Source: Candidatus Altimarinota bacterium (GTDB taxonomy: Bacteria > Patescibacteriota > Gracilibacteria > UBA1369 > 2-02-FULL-48-14). Taken from it: a DNA stretch of 64,000 nt. The notes beneath the pieces were generated by a model. It ran no database searches. It was given only the letters and a program-made list of their open reading frames with translations, and was not told where the DNA came from. Positions 16,135 to 24,979 of the stretch are shown here, piece after piece. Position 1 is the first letter of the stretch, and every line of letters starts with the position of its first letter. The position numbers were made by a program, and so were the translations under genes. The stretch is from the NCBI GenBank assembly GCA_015485665.1, contig WFTC01000013.1:1-64000 (forward strand), in the 5' to 3' direction.

Positions 16135-16546
16135 CAAAGACTCGGGTCGAGGGTACGTATCATTATGTTGATAGAGGTATGTCCCGAGTCTTTGCATAGG
16201 CAAGATTATAGATATCCATTCCGTTAATCTGCAGTTATTACTGAAGGCAGATTAGAGAAAGGTATTTATAATTTTGCACTTTCTCTCCATTTTTACTCCT
16301 TTTTAATTTTGTTTTTGTTTTTATGCTTTTTTGTGTAGATTTGCTGTGAAGCATAGACTACATTTTATAGGCGAGAAAATGTGGAGTATAGAGAGAGAAT
16401 GAGATATATATTTCTTACTGAGAATTTTTGAAAGATTTTTTTCTTGGAAGGATATATATCTCGGTCCCTTTCTAACTCTTTCTAAGCTGCTCTGGTTTTC
16501 AATGTGCCAATGCTCTAAAATCTTTGAGCTATCGTATGATTCTATC
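16135..16546 (+). other. Structured gene-free region between ssb and gmk
   Basis: A 400-base gap without a credible gene. It holds a 12-bp perfect inverted repeat (CAAAGACTCGGG at 16135-16146 with 16183-16194, loop 36) just after ssb, which may act as its terminator. Further stems are TAATCTGC/GCAGATTA near 16227-16254, GAGAAAG/CTTTCTC near 16256-16287, and an 11-bp GAGATATATAT/ATATATATCTC pair near 16400-16461. It ends in TATGAT at 16535-16540, six bases before the gmk ATG. It matches no RNA family I can name (not RNase P, tmRNA or SRP RNA by motif). Confidence 0.5.
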
Positions 16547-17137
16547 ATGGATAAAGAAAAAAGTCAAAGGCATGGAAAACTTTTTTTAATACTTGGACCT
16601 TCTGGATCCGGTAAAGGTACCGTATTGCGTTATTTGCGAGAGAAGTATCCAAATGCGGTCTTTCCTTTATCTTGCACTACTCGTCAGCCCAGAGAAGGTG
16701 AAAAAGAAGGGGAGGTTTATTTGTTTGTATCCAAATCTGAGTTTAAAGAGCGCATTGCTCATGGTGATTTTTTGGAATATGCAATTGTTCATGGAGATAA
16801 TTATTATGGCACTTTGAAAGAGAGTATTATGAAGCCTTTGCAAGAAGGTAAAATTGTTATCCGTGAGGTAGATGTTCAAGGTTTGCGCAGCATAAGAGAG
16901 TTAATGCCGGATAATCAATTAATTTCAATCTTCTTGACTGTGGATTCTTGGGACACTTTAAAGAAGCGTATCATTGCCAGAGCTGAAATTTCCAGTGAAG
17001 AGCTTGAACGTCGCAGACAAAGCTTTCTTCTTGAAATGGAATGGGCTGATGAAGTTGATTATGTAGTTGTTAATCAAGATGGCAAAATAGAAGATACCTT
17101 TTCTCAATTGGATCTTATTTTAGAGGAAGCTCAATAA
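16547..17137 (+). CDS. gmk: Guanylate kinase
   Basis: Phosphorylates GMP to GDP with ATP. The protein is 196 aa, the usual length. The P-loop GPSGSGKGT is near residue 16. The GMP-binding segment follows: SCTTRQPREGE near 42, with Tyr in VYLFVS, then AIVHGDNYYGT near 80. The lid region REVDVQG is near 103. I chose the ATG at 16547; an upstream in-frame TTG/ATG at 16502 would add residues not seen in the family. TATGAT ends six bases before this ATG, which suggests a leaderless mRNA. Its 3' end overlaps the convergent dehydratase gene by 18 bases. Confidence 0.96.
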   Translation: MDKEKSQRHGKLFLILGPSGSGKGTVLRYLREKYPNAVFPLSCTTRQPREGEKEGEVYLFVSKSEFKERIAHGDFLEYAIVHGDNYYGTLKESIMKPLQEGKIVIREVDVQGLRSIRELMPDNQLISIFLTVDSWDTLKKRIIARAEISSEELERRRQSFLLEMEWADEVDYVVVNQDGKIEDTFSQLDLILEEAQ

Positions 17138-17905
17138 GTCGCTTGCCATGAGTGCCGCACCTTTTTCTTCTGCGACTGTATCACCTGCTTGACCGACTTT
17201 CTGTGCTGCCTTGTTGGCTGCATTAAAAGGATCCATTTTTTGCGCCAGTAAAGCTACAGTTACGCCGGCTAAGATATCTCCGGTTCCATTCACTGTCATA
17301 AAAGGATTCCCATTTATATTATTTGCAGTGCGAACTCCATCTGAAATTATATCAATGTGACCTTTTGTCAAAAGTGTTACACCCAATTGATTTGCCCAGT
17401 ATTTAACTTGATTTTCTCTTTCTTTCATATTTTGACTAAGTATGTCATTTGTCAGTGATTTAAATTCACCGGCGTGTGGAGTGAGAAGCAAGGTTTTTTC
17501 ATCAAATTCAAAAAGCTCAGAGCCTATTGCATGAATTGCTGCCGCATCCAGTACCATTGGGACTTCAATTTTAGATACTAAATTACGAATTGCCGGAAAG
17601 CTGAAAGATGAAAGTCCACTACCAATCAATACCGCATCTGCATGTAAAGATTCCTCCAGAATGTCTGGGATTAAATACTCTTCCAATTCTCCTTTCAGAG
17701 CTATTGTGATAAGGTCAGGACAATGAGCTGATGCTGTGTTCATTGCTCTTTCATGACCAATTATAGTTACTGTATCTGCACCACTGCGCAAAGCCGCCAT
17801 ACCTGCCAAACAAGGTGCGCCCGTAGAGCGAGCACTTCCACCGATTATCAATACTCGGCCGAAATCTCCTTTGTGAGACCAAGGTGGGCGTGGAAGAATA
17901 ATCAT
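17120..17905 (-). CDS. nnrD: ADP/ATP-dependent NAD(P)H-hydrate dehydratase
   Basis: Repairs damaged (hydrated) NADH and NADPH at the cost of ADP or ATP. The 261-aa protein is the dehydratase (YjeF C-terminal) domain alone, without the epimerase domain found fused in E. coli YjeF. Ribokinase-like marks include GRVLIIGGS near residue 17, TGAPCLAG and ALRSGAD near 28-42, LTPHAGEF near 137 and the nucleotide/catalytic motif NGTGDILAG near 208. It lies one base after gpmA in the ppa-gpmA-nnrD minus-strand operon. Confidence 0.9.
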   Translation of the reverse strand: MIILPRPPWSHKGDFGRVLIIGGSARSTGAPCLAGMAALRSGADTVTIIGHERAMNTASAHCPDLITIALKGELEEYLIPDILEESLHADAVLIGSGLSSFSFPAIRNLVSKIEVPMVLDAAAIHAIGSELFEFDEKTLLLTPHAGEFKSLTNDILSQNMKERENQVKYWANQLGVTLLTKGHIDIISDGVRTANNINGNPFMTVNGTGDILAGVTVALLAQKMDPFNAANKAAQKVGQAGDTVAEEKGAALMASDLLSFL

Positions 17906-18598
17906 TTAATTTTCAAGGTAGTAAGATCTGATAGGCGTGAGATCTTTATTTAATTCATAAACTAAAGGTACTCCCGTGGGAATATTTAGATTTGGGATTG
18001 CTTCGTCTGAAATGTTATCCAAATGTTTAATTAATGCTCTGAGACTGTTGCCGTGGGCTGTAATTATTACTTTTTTGCCGGCTTGTAAATCCGGAACTAT
18101 ACTTTCCTTCCAATAAGGTAAGAAACGTTCAATTGTATCTTTTAAAGATTCGCATGATGGTAATTCTTGCAATGACAGTGAAGAGTAGCGTGGATCGTAA
18201 CGAGGATGTCTTTTGTCATTTTCATCAAGCGGTGGTGGGGGAATATCAAAGCTGCGGCGCCAAATATGAACTTGCTTTTCACCAACTTCTTCAGCTTTTT
18301 CTTTCTTATTGAGCCCTTGCAGAGCTCCATAATGCCGTTCATTGAGTCGCCAAGATTTTTTTACAGGCATCCAAAGCATATCCATTTCCTCTTGAAGCAA
18401 ATGAAGCGTTTTAATTGCTCTTTTCAGGTAGGAAGTATAAGCAATATCAAAAATAAAACCTGCTTTTTTCAAACGATGACCAGCTTCCTTGGCTTCATCA
18501 ATTCCTTTTTGTGAAAGGTCTACATCAGTCCATCCTGTGAATAAATTTTCTTTATTCCAAATGCTTTGACCATGACGAATCAGAACTAACTCAATCAT
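17906..18598 (-). CDS. gpmA: 2,3-bisphosphoglycerate-dependent phosphoglycerate mutase
   Basis: Interconverts 3- and 2-phosphoglycerate in glycolysis. It is 230 aa with the histidine-phosphatase motif [10 protein letters not shown] at residues 5-14 (phospho-His 8), then [10 protein letters not shown], the [12 protein letters not shown] segment near 85 and the second catalytic His in [10 protein letters not shown] near 180. I chose the ATG at 18598 because the first beta strand begins there; the TTG at 18613 would overlap ppa. It sits 11 bases after ppa and one base before nnrD. Confidence 0.95.
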   Translation of the reverse strand: MIELVLIRHGQSIWNKENLFTGWTDVDLSQKGIDEAKEAGHRLKKAGFIFDIAYTSYLKRAIKTLHLLQEEMDMLWMPVKKSWRLNERHYGALQGLNKKEKAEEVGEKQVHIWRRSFDIPPPPLDENDKRHPRYDPRYSSLSLQELPSCESLKDTIERFLPYWKESIVPDLQAGKKVIITAHGNSLRALIKHLDNISDEAIPNLNIPTGVPLVYELNKDLTPIRSYYLEN

Positions 18599-18609
18599 AA
18601 TTTTAATTG

Positions 18610-19152
18610 TCAAATTTCTTTATTTGGAGCACTTTTTTTGTATAAGCTAATGCTGTCTTCAATAACTGCCATTGCCGCTCTTTTATCTTTAAATGCATGT
18701 ATTGTTACTTTTTTATTTTCAAGTTTCTTATAATACTCGAAAAAATGTTCAATTTCATTTATTTGATGCTGTGAAAGATCGGATAAGTCTTGGACATGAT
18801 CCACTTTCATATCTCCTTCCGCAATTGCTATGATTTTATCATCATTTTCTCCTCCGTCTTCCATGTGCATAACGCCAATTACACGTGCATTTACCAAGCA
18901 AAGAGGCTTAATGTTTACTTGTGAAATAACCAATATATCCAGAGGATCTCCGTCATCGCAGTAAGTTTTTGGAATAAATCCGTAATTTGCAGGATAATGC
19001 ATCGCAGGATACAAAACTCGGTCCATTATCAAATGACCGCTTTCTTTGTCCAATTCATATTTTGCTCTTGAACCTGCCGGAATCTCAATGACGGCGCGAA
19101 CCACTTGAGGTGCAGAATCTCCAATGCTTACTTCATGCCACAGATGTGTCAT
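18610..19152 (-). CDS. ppa: Inorganic pyrophosphatase
   Basis: Hydrolyses pyrophosphate to phosphate, pulling biosynthetic reactions forward. The 180-aa protein is a soluble family I enzyme. The signature [10 protein letters not shown] at about residues 66-75 provides the metal-binding aspartates, with upstream [11 protein letters not shown] and [10 protein letters not shown] typical of the family. It is first in the minus-strand ppa-gpmA-nnrD operon and divergent from the sugar-nucleotide reductase gene. Confidence 0.97.
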   Translation of the reverse strand: MTHLWHEVSIGDSAPQVVRAVIEIPAGSRAKYELDKESGHLIMDRVLYPAMHYPANYGFIPKTYCDDGDPLDILVISQVNIKPLCLVNARVIGVMHMEDGGENDDKIIAIAEGDMKVDHVQDLSDLSQHQINEIEHFFEYYKKLENKKVTIHAFKDKRAAMAVIEDSISLYKKSAPNKEI

Positions 19153-19262
19153 AATTTTATTTTAAATTACCGCTATAATTTATGTGATTTTTCACTGTTT
19201 GGCAATGAAAACTCGCTTTTTGGAAGTTTTTTTTGCTAATATATATGTAGGTTATTGATTTT

Positions 19263-20087
19263 ATGAAGATTTTAATTTTTGGAAAAGGCTATCTTGCTCA
19301 TCATTTTGCCGATTTTTATGGAGATATGGCGCTTATTTCAGATTTGCGCATTTTGGATTACTCCGCATTGCTTGCCGAGCTTTCAAATCATAAGCCCGAT
19401 GTAATTATAAATTGTGCCGGCAAAACGGGTAGACCTAATGTAGATTGGTGTGAGGACCATAAAATGGATACACTTGACTCTAATTTGCTTGTTCCTTTGC
19501 TTTTAGCTAAGGCTTGTGAAGAAATGGGTATTTATATGGTGCATGTTGGAAGCGGTTGCGTGTATGAGGGAGATAAAGATGGCAGTGGATTTTCAGAAGA
19601 AGATGCACCTAATTTTGATGGCAGTTTTTATTCAAGAACAAAGGCTTTGAGTGAAGCTGCCCTTTCTGAACTTCCGATTTTACAGCTTCGTTTGCGCATG
19701 CCTTTGGACTCTAAGCCCGGTCCTCGTAATTTCATAACAAAAATCACGTCTTATAAAAAAGTAATCAATGTGCCAAACTCAATAAGTGTTATGGAAGATT
19801 TTTTAAAAGCTGCGGAGCAGCTTATAGAAAAAGGTGTGACAGGAATTTATAATATGACTAATCCTGGTAGTATTGATCATGTGGGGATTTTGGAGCTTTA
19901 TAAGGAATTGGTGGATCCTGATTTCACTTATGAGGTTTTTACTTTGAAAGAAATGGAGCAAATCACAAAAGCTCGCAGATCAAACTGTATGCTTTCGTCT
20001 AAAAAGCTTGAAAGTGAAGGTATTTATATGCGTCCGGTTACAGATGCGGTGCGAGCTACTTTGAAAGAATACGCAAAAAATCTGTAA
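19263..20087 (+). CDS. NAD(P)-dependent sugar-nucleotide reductase/epimerase (RmlD-like SDR)
   Basis: A 274-aa extended short-chain dehydrogenase. A Rossmann motif ILIFGKGYLAHHF opens the protein. INCAGKTGRPNVDWCE near residue 55 and the catalytic YSRTK near 122 follow, with VGSGCVYEGD carrying the Ser/Thr before it. The sequence is closest in pattern to dTDP-4-dehydrorhamnose reductase (RmlD) and related epimerases. No other rhamnose gene is in the window, so the substrate is uncertain. It is divergent from ppa and followed at 54 bases by the AI-2E family transporter. Confidence 0.82.
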   Translation: MKILIFGKGYLAHHFADFYGDMALISDLRILDYSALLAELSNHKPDVIINCAGKTGRPNVDWCEDHKMDTLDSNLLVPLLLAKACEEMGIYMVHVGSGCVYEGDKDGSGFSEEDAPNFDGSFYSRTKALSEAALSELPILQLRLRMPLDSKPGPRNFITKITSYKKVINVPNSISVMEDFLKAAEQLIEKGVTGIYNMTNPGSIDHVGILELYKELVDPDFTYEVFTLKEMEQITKARRSNCMLSSKKLESEGIYMRPVTDAVRATLKEYAKNL

Positions 20088-20141
20088 TTTTGTTACAATC
20101 AAATTGTAATTGCCACTCTAATTAACGTTTAATTCATCTTT

Positions 20142-21281
20142 ATGCCAGATTTGAAAAAAAGGATTAAAAAAGTTAAACACTCAAGCGATGCAAAGCTTGC
20201 TTTACAGAATTTTCCACGGTATTTTTTCAGTTTTGCAATGATAGGAGTATGCATTTTGTTTTTGTGGGTGATTTCGCCCTTTTTTGACACTTTGATCTTT
20301 GCTTCGCTTGTTGCCGTTATTTTTTATCCTATGCAAAAATGGTTGATGAAGTTAATGAATGGCAGGCGTGGCATTCCGGCTTTTATTACAACTCTTTCAG
20401 TATTACTTATTTTATTGGCACCTTTGGTTTTACTTTCCATATATACTGCTCAAGAAGCAATAGAGGCATTTATTGTACTTGAGTACAAATTAAATGCTTT
20501 TGATTTTTCCACACTTAAAAAAATTACAGATATTCCTTATCTTGGTGTATGGCTTGATAATTTGAGCCAAGAGTATGGCTTTCAAGCTTTACTTCCCACA
20601 GAGGAGTTTGACTTTATTACTGCAATAAAAGATCTGGCTGAAAGTATCACCGGCTTCATTGTTAATCAAGCCGGTGCAATTTTCAGAGGTGTTAGTGATT
20701 GGGTGGTGCAGCTTTTTATATTTCTTATAACAGTTTATTATTTCTTCAGAGATGGGGATAAAGTGAGTGCATATATGAAGAAGATCAGTCCTTTACCGGA
20801 GCAATATGAAGATGAGATTGAATCTAAACTTAGAGACAGCACCTATGCAGTTGTGGTCGGTAATTTTGGCACGGGTCTTATTCAAGGTCTTGCAGGTGGC
20901 ATTGGTTTTGCAATCGCAGGTATTGAACAAGCTATTCTTTGGGGGACTATGATGGCTTTTGCTTCACTTATCCCCTATGTTGGTGCAACTGTAATTTGGA
21001 TTCCCGCAGCATTGTCTTTATTGTTTGTGGGCAATATTTTTTGGGGAGTGTTTCTAACAATTTGGGGGTTTGTTGTTGTTGCATCTCTTGACAATATAGT
21101 GAGGCCTTTTTTGATTGGAGGTCAGGCTAAGATGCACTCGCTGGCAACTTTTTTGGTTGTTTTAGGAGCTTTGATTATTTTTGGTATTAAAGGGATTGTA
21201 TACGGACCTTTAATACTAAGCCTGACAATAACCGTGGTACATATTTATGAAAAAGAATACAAAGAAATACTTGAATCTTAA
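20142..21281 (+). CDS. AI-2E family (PF01594-type) membrane transporter
   Basis: A 379-aa polytopic protein with about eight hydrophobic helices: a pair at about residues 25-65, one near 75-100, and the rest after 160. The C-terminal region has the family pattern GLIQGLAGGIGFAIAGI and LIPYVGATVIWIPAA, then DNIVRPFLIGG. The family includes TqsA and various permeases; the solute is unknown and the AI-2 name does not prove a signal role. It is convergent with pepA and overlaps it by four bases. Confidence 0.88.
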   Translation: MPDLKKRIKKVKHSSDAKLALQNFPRYFFSFAMIGVCILFLWVISPFFDTLIFASLVAVIFYPMQKWLMKLMNGRRGIPAFITTLSVLLILLAPLVLLSIYTAQEAIEAFIVLEYKLNAFDFSTLKKITDIPYLGVWLDNLSQEYGFQALLPTEEFDFITAIKDLAESITGFIVNQAGAIFRGVSDWVVQLFIFLITVYYFFRDGDKVSAYMKKISPLPEQYEDEIESKLRDSTYAVVVGNFGTGLIQGLAGGIGFAIAGIEQAILWGTMMAFASLIPYVGATVIWIPAALSLLFVGNIFWGVFLTIWGFVVVASLDNIVRPFLIGGQAKMHSLATFLVVLGALIIFGIKGIVYGPLILSLTITVVHIYEKEYKEILES

Positions 21282-22726
21282 CCTTGGTGTTGATCTGCAA
21301 GTTTAAACAAAGTTCTAAGTGCTACACCAGTTGCTCCGTATTTTGTGGTGGAACTTGTTTTTTCAGCCCAAGCAGTTCCTCCAATATCAAAATGTACCCA
21401 CGGTGTATCTTTTGTGACAAAATTACTCAAGAATGCACCACCCATACTTGAGCCAGCACGCACTCCGTTTGTAGAGTTTTTTAAATCTGTAAAGTCACCT
21501 TTTGTGGCTTTAATGAAATCTGCATCCAGTGGGAGAGGCCAAGCACGTTCGCCGGCAGCCGAAGCAGCTTTCAGAACTTGATCAAGAAATTTTTCATTAT
21601 TTCCCATTACTCCTGTTATGAAATATCCGAGGGCAACGCTGACAGCACCTGTTAAAGTTGCAATATCCACTATCTTTTTAGGTTTAAATTTTGCTTCTGT
21701 ATAGGAAAGTGCATCAGCAAGACACAGACGCCCTTCCGCATCAGTATTGCTTATTTCAATGCTTTTCCCATTGAATGCCCTTACAACATCACCTGGACGT
21801 TGAGCTCTATCGGACACAGCATTTTCAGCACAAGCCAATACCCCAAGATAATGTCCTTTAAGTTTTGCTTCAGCTATAGCTTTCATTGTTCCAAGCACTG
21901 TGGCGGCTCCAGCCATATCTTGTTTCATTGTTTCAATATATCCTGTTGGTTTCAAATTCAGACCTCCTGTATCAAAAACGACTCCCTTACCAATGAACGC
22001 AAGATTTGGAACTTTTGATTTTGAAGCTTTTTTATACTGTAGAAAGATAAGTTTGGATGTTTCTTTTGCACCTTGTCCAACCCCTAAAATAGCGCCGCAA
22101 CCAGCTTTTTTGAGTTGAGCTTCATTCATGACAATAATCTTCATCCCATATTTTTTTGCCAATTTACGAGCTTCATTTACCATGTCTTTCGTGGATAAAT
22201 CACCTGCAGGAATATTAACAAGGTCACGAGTAAGTGGTGAAGTAAGTGAGAAAATCTCAGCTTCTTCCATGATTTCTTTATTCTTTTTATTTTTTGTAGC
22301 CAGAAAAATAACTTCTTTAAGTTGTATTTTTTTAGCATCTTTTTTCTTGTATTTATCAAACTCATAAGCGCCTAGCACAATTCCATTTGCAATATCGGAT
22401 AAATAATCTTCTTTCACCATAATGGCAACACTTTCAGACTTCATTTTTTTTGCAATGCTTGCAATTTTTCCGCCAAGTTGTTCCATAGCTTGGGGTAGAG
22501 AGCTTTTAAGATCTCCCATGCCGAGAAGCACGATGTTTTTTTTGCCGTATAAAATTATTGTTTCTCCTTCTTCTCCCTCAAAATCTTTTGCCTTAATACG
22601 TTTTTTAGCTTCTTCCGCCAAACTTCCCAATGTTTTTCTTGTAGCTGCTGATAATTTTTCTCCTTTTTCAAGTAAAAGAACAAGTATGTCCGCTTTTGCT
22701 GCGTTTGAGTTTAAATAAAATTTCAT
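21278..22726 (-). CDS. pepA: Leucyl (cytosol) aminopeptidase, M17 family
   Basis: Removes N-terminal amino acids from peptides using two metal ions. The 482-aa protein has the expected N-terminal M17 domain and a catalytic C-terminal half. The latter carries FIGKGVVFDTGGLNLKP near residue 250 (metal Lys and Asp), the signature NTDAEGRLCLADAL near 328 and GAVSVALG near 365. I chose the ATG at 22726; the longer frame to 22750 adds a stretch not typical of the family. The peroxiredoxin gene ends 29 bases upstream and may share a transcript. Confidence 0.94.
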   Translation of the reverse strand: MKFYLNSNAAKADILVLLLEKGEKLSAATRKTLGSLAEEAKKRIKAKDFEGEEGETIILYGKKNIVLLGMGDLKSSLPQAMEQLGGKIASIAKKMKSESVAIMVKEDYLSDIANGIVLGAYEFDKYKKKDAKKIQLKEVIFLATKNKKNKEIMEEAEIFSLTSPLTRDLVNIPAGDLSTKDMVNEARKLAKKYGMKIIVMNEAQLKKAGCGAILGVGQGAKETSKLIFLQYKKASKSKVPNLAFIGKGVVFDTGGLNLKPTGYIETMKQDMAGAATVLGTMKAIAEAKLKGHYLGVLACAENAVSDRAQRPGDVVRAFNGKSIEISNTDAEGRLCLADALSYTEAKFKPKKIVDIATLTGAVSVALGYFITGVMGNNEKFLDQVLKAASAAGERAWPLPLDADFIKATKGDFTDLKNSTNGVRAGSSMGGAFLSNFVTKDTPWVHFDIGGTAWAEKTSSTTKYGATGVALRTLFKLADQHQG

Positions 22727-22755
22727 GGGTGTGGATTTAAAAATTTGCAATTAAA

Positions 22756-23205
22756 TTACCCGAGTTCACGCAAGGTCTCAAGAACTTCTTTCACATGATT
22801 TGTAACTTTTACTTTGCGCCACTCTTTAACTACTTTTCCTTCAGGATTTATTAGGAAAGTGCTGCGTTCAATCCCCAAAAAAGTTCTTCCATACATGCTT
22901 TTTTCTTTCCATACTTTGAAAGCTTTTAAGAGTTCAAAATTTTCATCTGATAGAAGTTCAAATGGCAATTCATATTTTGCTATAAATTTTTCATGTTTTT
23001 TTAAAGGATCTTTACTTACTCCTATTATTACTGCATTGAGGTCGCTAAAATCATCATGAGAATCTCTAAATCCACAAGCTTCTTTGGTGCAACCTGGAGT
23101 ATCATCTTTAGGATAGAAGTAAAGTACAATCCATTTTCCTTTATAGTCTCGCAGTGAAACTTCTGATCCTCTGGAAGAGGGGAGTTTTATGTCCGGTACT
23201 TGCAT
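22756..23205 (-). CDS. bcp: Thiol peroxidase of the Bcp/PrxQ type
   Basis: Reduces hydrogen and organic peroxides through cysteine. It is 149 aa, the usual size. The active site PGCTKEACGFRD has the peroxidatic Cys 39 and the resolving Cys 44 five residues later, the atypical two-cysteine PrxQ arrangement. The thioredoxin-fold core reads WIVLYFYPKDDTPGC. It would be recycled by thioredoxin, and trxB lies nearby. It is divergent from the SOD gene, with a Fur-like palindrome in the 75-base gap. Confidence 0.95.
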   Translation of the reverse strand: MQVPDIKLPSSRGSEVSLRDYKGKWIVLYFYPKDDTPGCTKEACGFRDSHDDFSDLNAVIIGVSKDPLKKHEKFIAKYELPFELLSDENFELLKAFKVWKEKSMYGRTFLGIERSTFLINPEGKVVKEWRKVKVTNHVKEVLETLRELG

Positions 23206-23250
23206 ATAATAAAGGGTTATTTTTTATCTGCGTCTATGATAGCATGTAAT

Positions 23251-23265
23251 TGAGAATTATTATCA
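23251..23265. promoter_or_regulatory. Fur-like 7-1-7 operator between bcp and sod
   Basis: TGAGAATTATTATCA matches the classic 7-1-7 Fur box (TGATAAT-N-ATTATCA) at 14 of the 14 half-site positions except one (G for T). It lies 16-30 bases before the SOD start and 46 bases from the bcp start. Fur or PerR control of peroxide and superoxide defence genes is well known. No Fur gene is visible in the window, so use of this site is inference. Confidence 0.6.
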
Positions 23266-23280
23266 ATAAAACAATTCACT

Positions 23281-23868
23281 ATGATGCATTCATCTGTCAA
23301 TTTCATGCCTTTACTCGGTACTCTTAAAGGCATATCCGATCCTCAACTTGAGGCACATTTTGCTCTTTATGAAGGTTATGTTAAAAAGTTGAATGAAATT
23401 GAAGATAAACTAAAGACTGTAGATAGATCTGCAAGTAACTATTCTTTTGGAGAATATAGTGAATTAAAGCGCAGAGAAGCAGTTGCTTTCAATGGAGCTT
23501 ATTTACATCAACTTTATTTTGAAAATTTATCAGGTGAAGAATCAAAACCTTGCTCTGGATTGTTTTCAGAGATAGAAAGAGCTTTTGGTTCAATGGAAAC
23601 TTGGGAGGCTGACCTTCGCGCTTCTGCGGCTTCCACACCGGGTTGGGTATTGCTCACTTATAATAAAATTGATAAGACTCTGCATAATTATGTTTTATAT
23701 GAGCACCACATAGCTTTGCCGGTTCATCAAGAAATTCTATTGGCACTGGATTGTTGGGAGCATGCTTTTATGATAGATTTCGGTACAAAAAAAGCGGAGT
23801 ATTTAAGCGCTTTTATTCAAAATGTAAATTGGAACAAAGTGAGCGAGCGTTTTGAAAATTGCATTTGA
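23281..23868 (+). CDS. sodB: Superoxide dismutase, Fe/Mn family
   Basis: Dismutates superoxide to oxygen and peroxide. The 195-aa protein has the four expected metal ligands: His in EAHFALYEGYV near residue 25, His in NGAYLHQLYFENL near 79, and the Asp and His of ALDCWEHAFMIDFG near 155-159. That C-terminal motif has Cys for the usual Val. Whether iron or manganese is used cannot be told. It starts at 23281 or the adjacent ATG at 23284 and shares its upstream region with the peroxiredoxin gene. Confidence 0.92.
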   Translation: MMHSSVNFMPLLGTLKGISDPQLEAHFALYEGYVKKLNEIEDKLKTVDRSASNYSFGEYSELKRREAVAFNGAYLHQLYFENLSGEESKPCSGLFSEIERAFGSMETWEADLRASAASTPGWVLLTYNKIDKTLHNYVLYEHHIALPVHQEILLALDCWEHAFMIDFGTKKAEYLSAFIQNVNWNKVSERFENCI

Positions 23869-23911
23869 TGTATTAGCCAACGCAAAGCTAAGTGTCGCAT
23901 TTTGGGTCAGT

Positions 23912-24889
23912 TTACATAACTGTCCAGTTTCTTTTTTCTTCCAAACGACCCGGAATTGTGAAGCCTGCCGCTTTTTTATGCCCTCCTCCTCCGAGGAAGC
24001 CGGCAATTTTTGATAGATTTATATCTTCACGTTCCGTGCGTAGTGATCCTTTTATGTTTCCTTTCATATCTTCGGTAATTAACATCGTGAATTTTGTATC
24101 AGGTACCATATTTAAGTAATATATCAGTCCGGATAGATCTTCAAATTTGGAATTTGTAGCTTTGTAATCTTCATTTTTCACTGCGGAGATAAGACCACCA
24201 TCTGCATTGATTTGTATTCTTTCAAGCACACGCCCCCACAGCCTTAACTGGTTGAGTTTCTTACTTTTAAATAAAGTTTTTACACATTTTTCATGTTTTC
24301 CACCAAGTGCTTTGAGCCTTCCTGCGATCCTTAAAGTATCAGCGTCTGTATTTGAATGCATGAAGGAGCCTGTATCATAATACAGTCCATGAAACATTGC
24401 GGTCGCCATGTTCGGACTTATATCCCAAGCGCAATAATTAAAGAATAAATATAAAATGAAGCAAGTAGATGGGCTTTTCTCCATTACAATGTTTACAAGG
24501 CCAAAGTTGTCATTACTTGGATGATGATCGAAATTAATGAGTAGAGTTTTATTTGGATCTAAAAGTTCAGGATGTTTTTCATGGAATCCGAGTAATTTAT
24601 GTCCACCGCAATCTACACTTATTATGAGTTCATATTGAAATGGATTTATCTCTCTCAAGTAACTATCACTTCCTGATAGAAAAGTGCAATTTTCAGGTAT
24701 TGGATCTATGCATGCTGAATCTACTTTTTTTCCTAGTTTTTCCAAAATTTCTCTCAGTGCAAGATTTGCTCCTATGCTGTCAGCATCTGGATTTTTATGC
24801 GAGATTATTAAAATACTCTTTGCTTTGAGCATCATGATTTTTGCTTGATCAAAGGCTTTGAAGTGAATGTGAGTCTTGATTTTCTCCAT
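23912..24889 (-). CDS. DHH-family phosphoesterase (NrnA-like)
   Basis: A 325-aa phosphoesterase of the DHH/DHHA1 family. Family members degrade nanoRNA, pAp or cyclic dinucleotides. Motifs in order are ISHKNPDADSIGANLAL near residue 30, SVDCGG near 90, the FDHHPSN motif near 119 and the C-terminal DHHA1 motif GGGGHKKAAGF near 303. Length and layout match bifunctional oligoribonuclease/pAp phosphatase NrnA. It lies between the SOD (convergent) and trxB (same strand, 90 bases), and probably acts in the cytoplasm. Confidence 0.88.
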   Translation of the reverse strand: MEKIKTHIHFKAFDQAKIMMLKAKSILIISHKNPDADSIGANLALREILEKLGKKVDSACIDPIPENCTFLSGSDSYLREINPFQYELIISVDCGGHKLLGFHEKHPELLDPNKTLLINFDHHPSNDNFGLVNIVMEKSPSTCFILYLFFNYCAWDISPNMATAMFHGLYYDTGSFMHSNTDADTLRIAGRLKALGGKHEKCVKTLFKSKKLNQLRLWGRVLERIQINADGGLISAVKNEDYKATNSKFEDLSGLIYYLNMVPDTKFTMLITEDMKGNIKGSLRTEREDINLSKIAGFLGGGGHKKAAGFTIPGRLEEKRNWTVM

Positions 24890-24979
24890 AAAATGTTCCG
24901 ATTGAGGCGAAACATAATGCCATCATTTCATGCAAGAAAATAGCGACTATTATAGACCATTTTTCACTTTCTTGTATAA

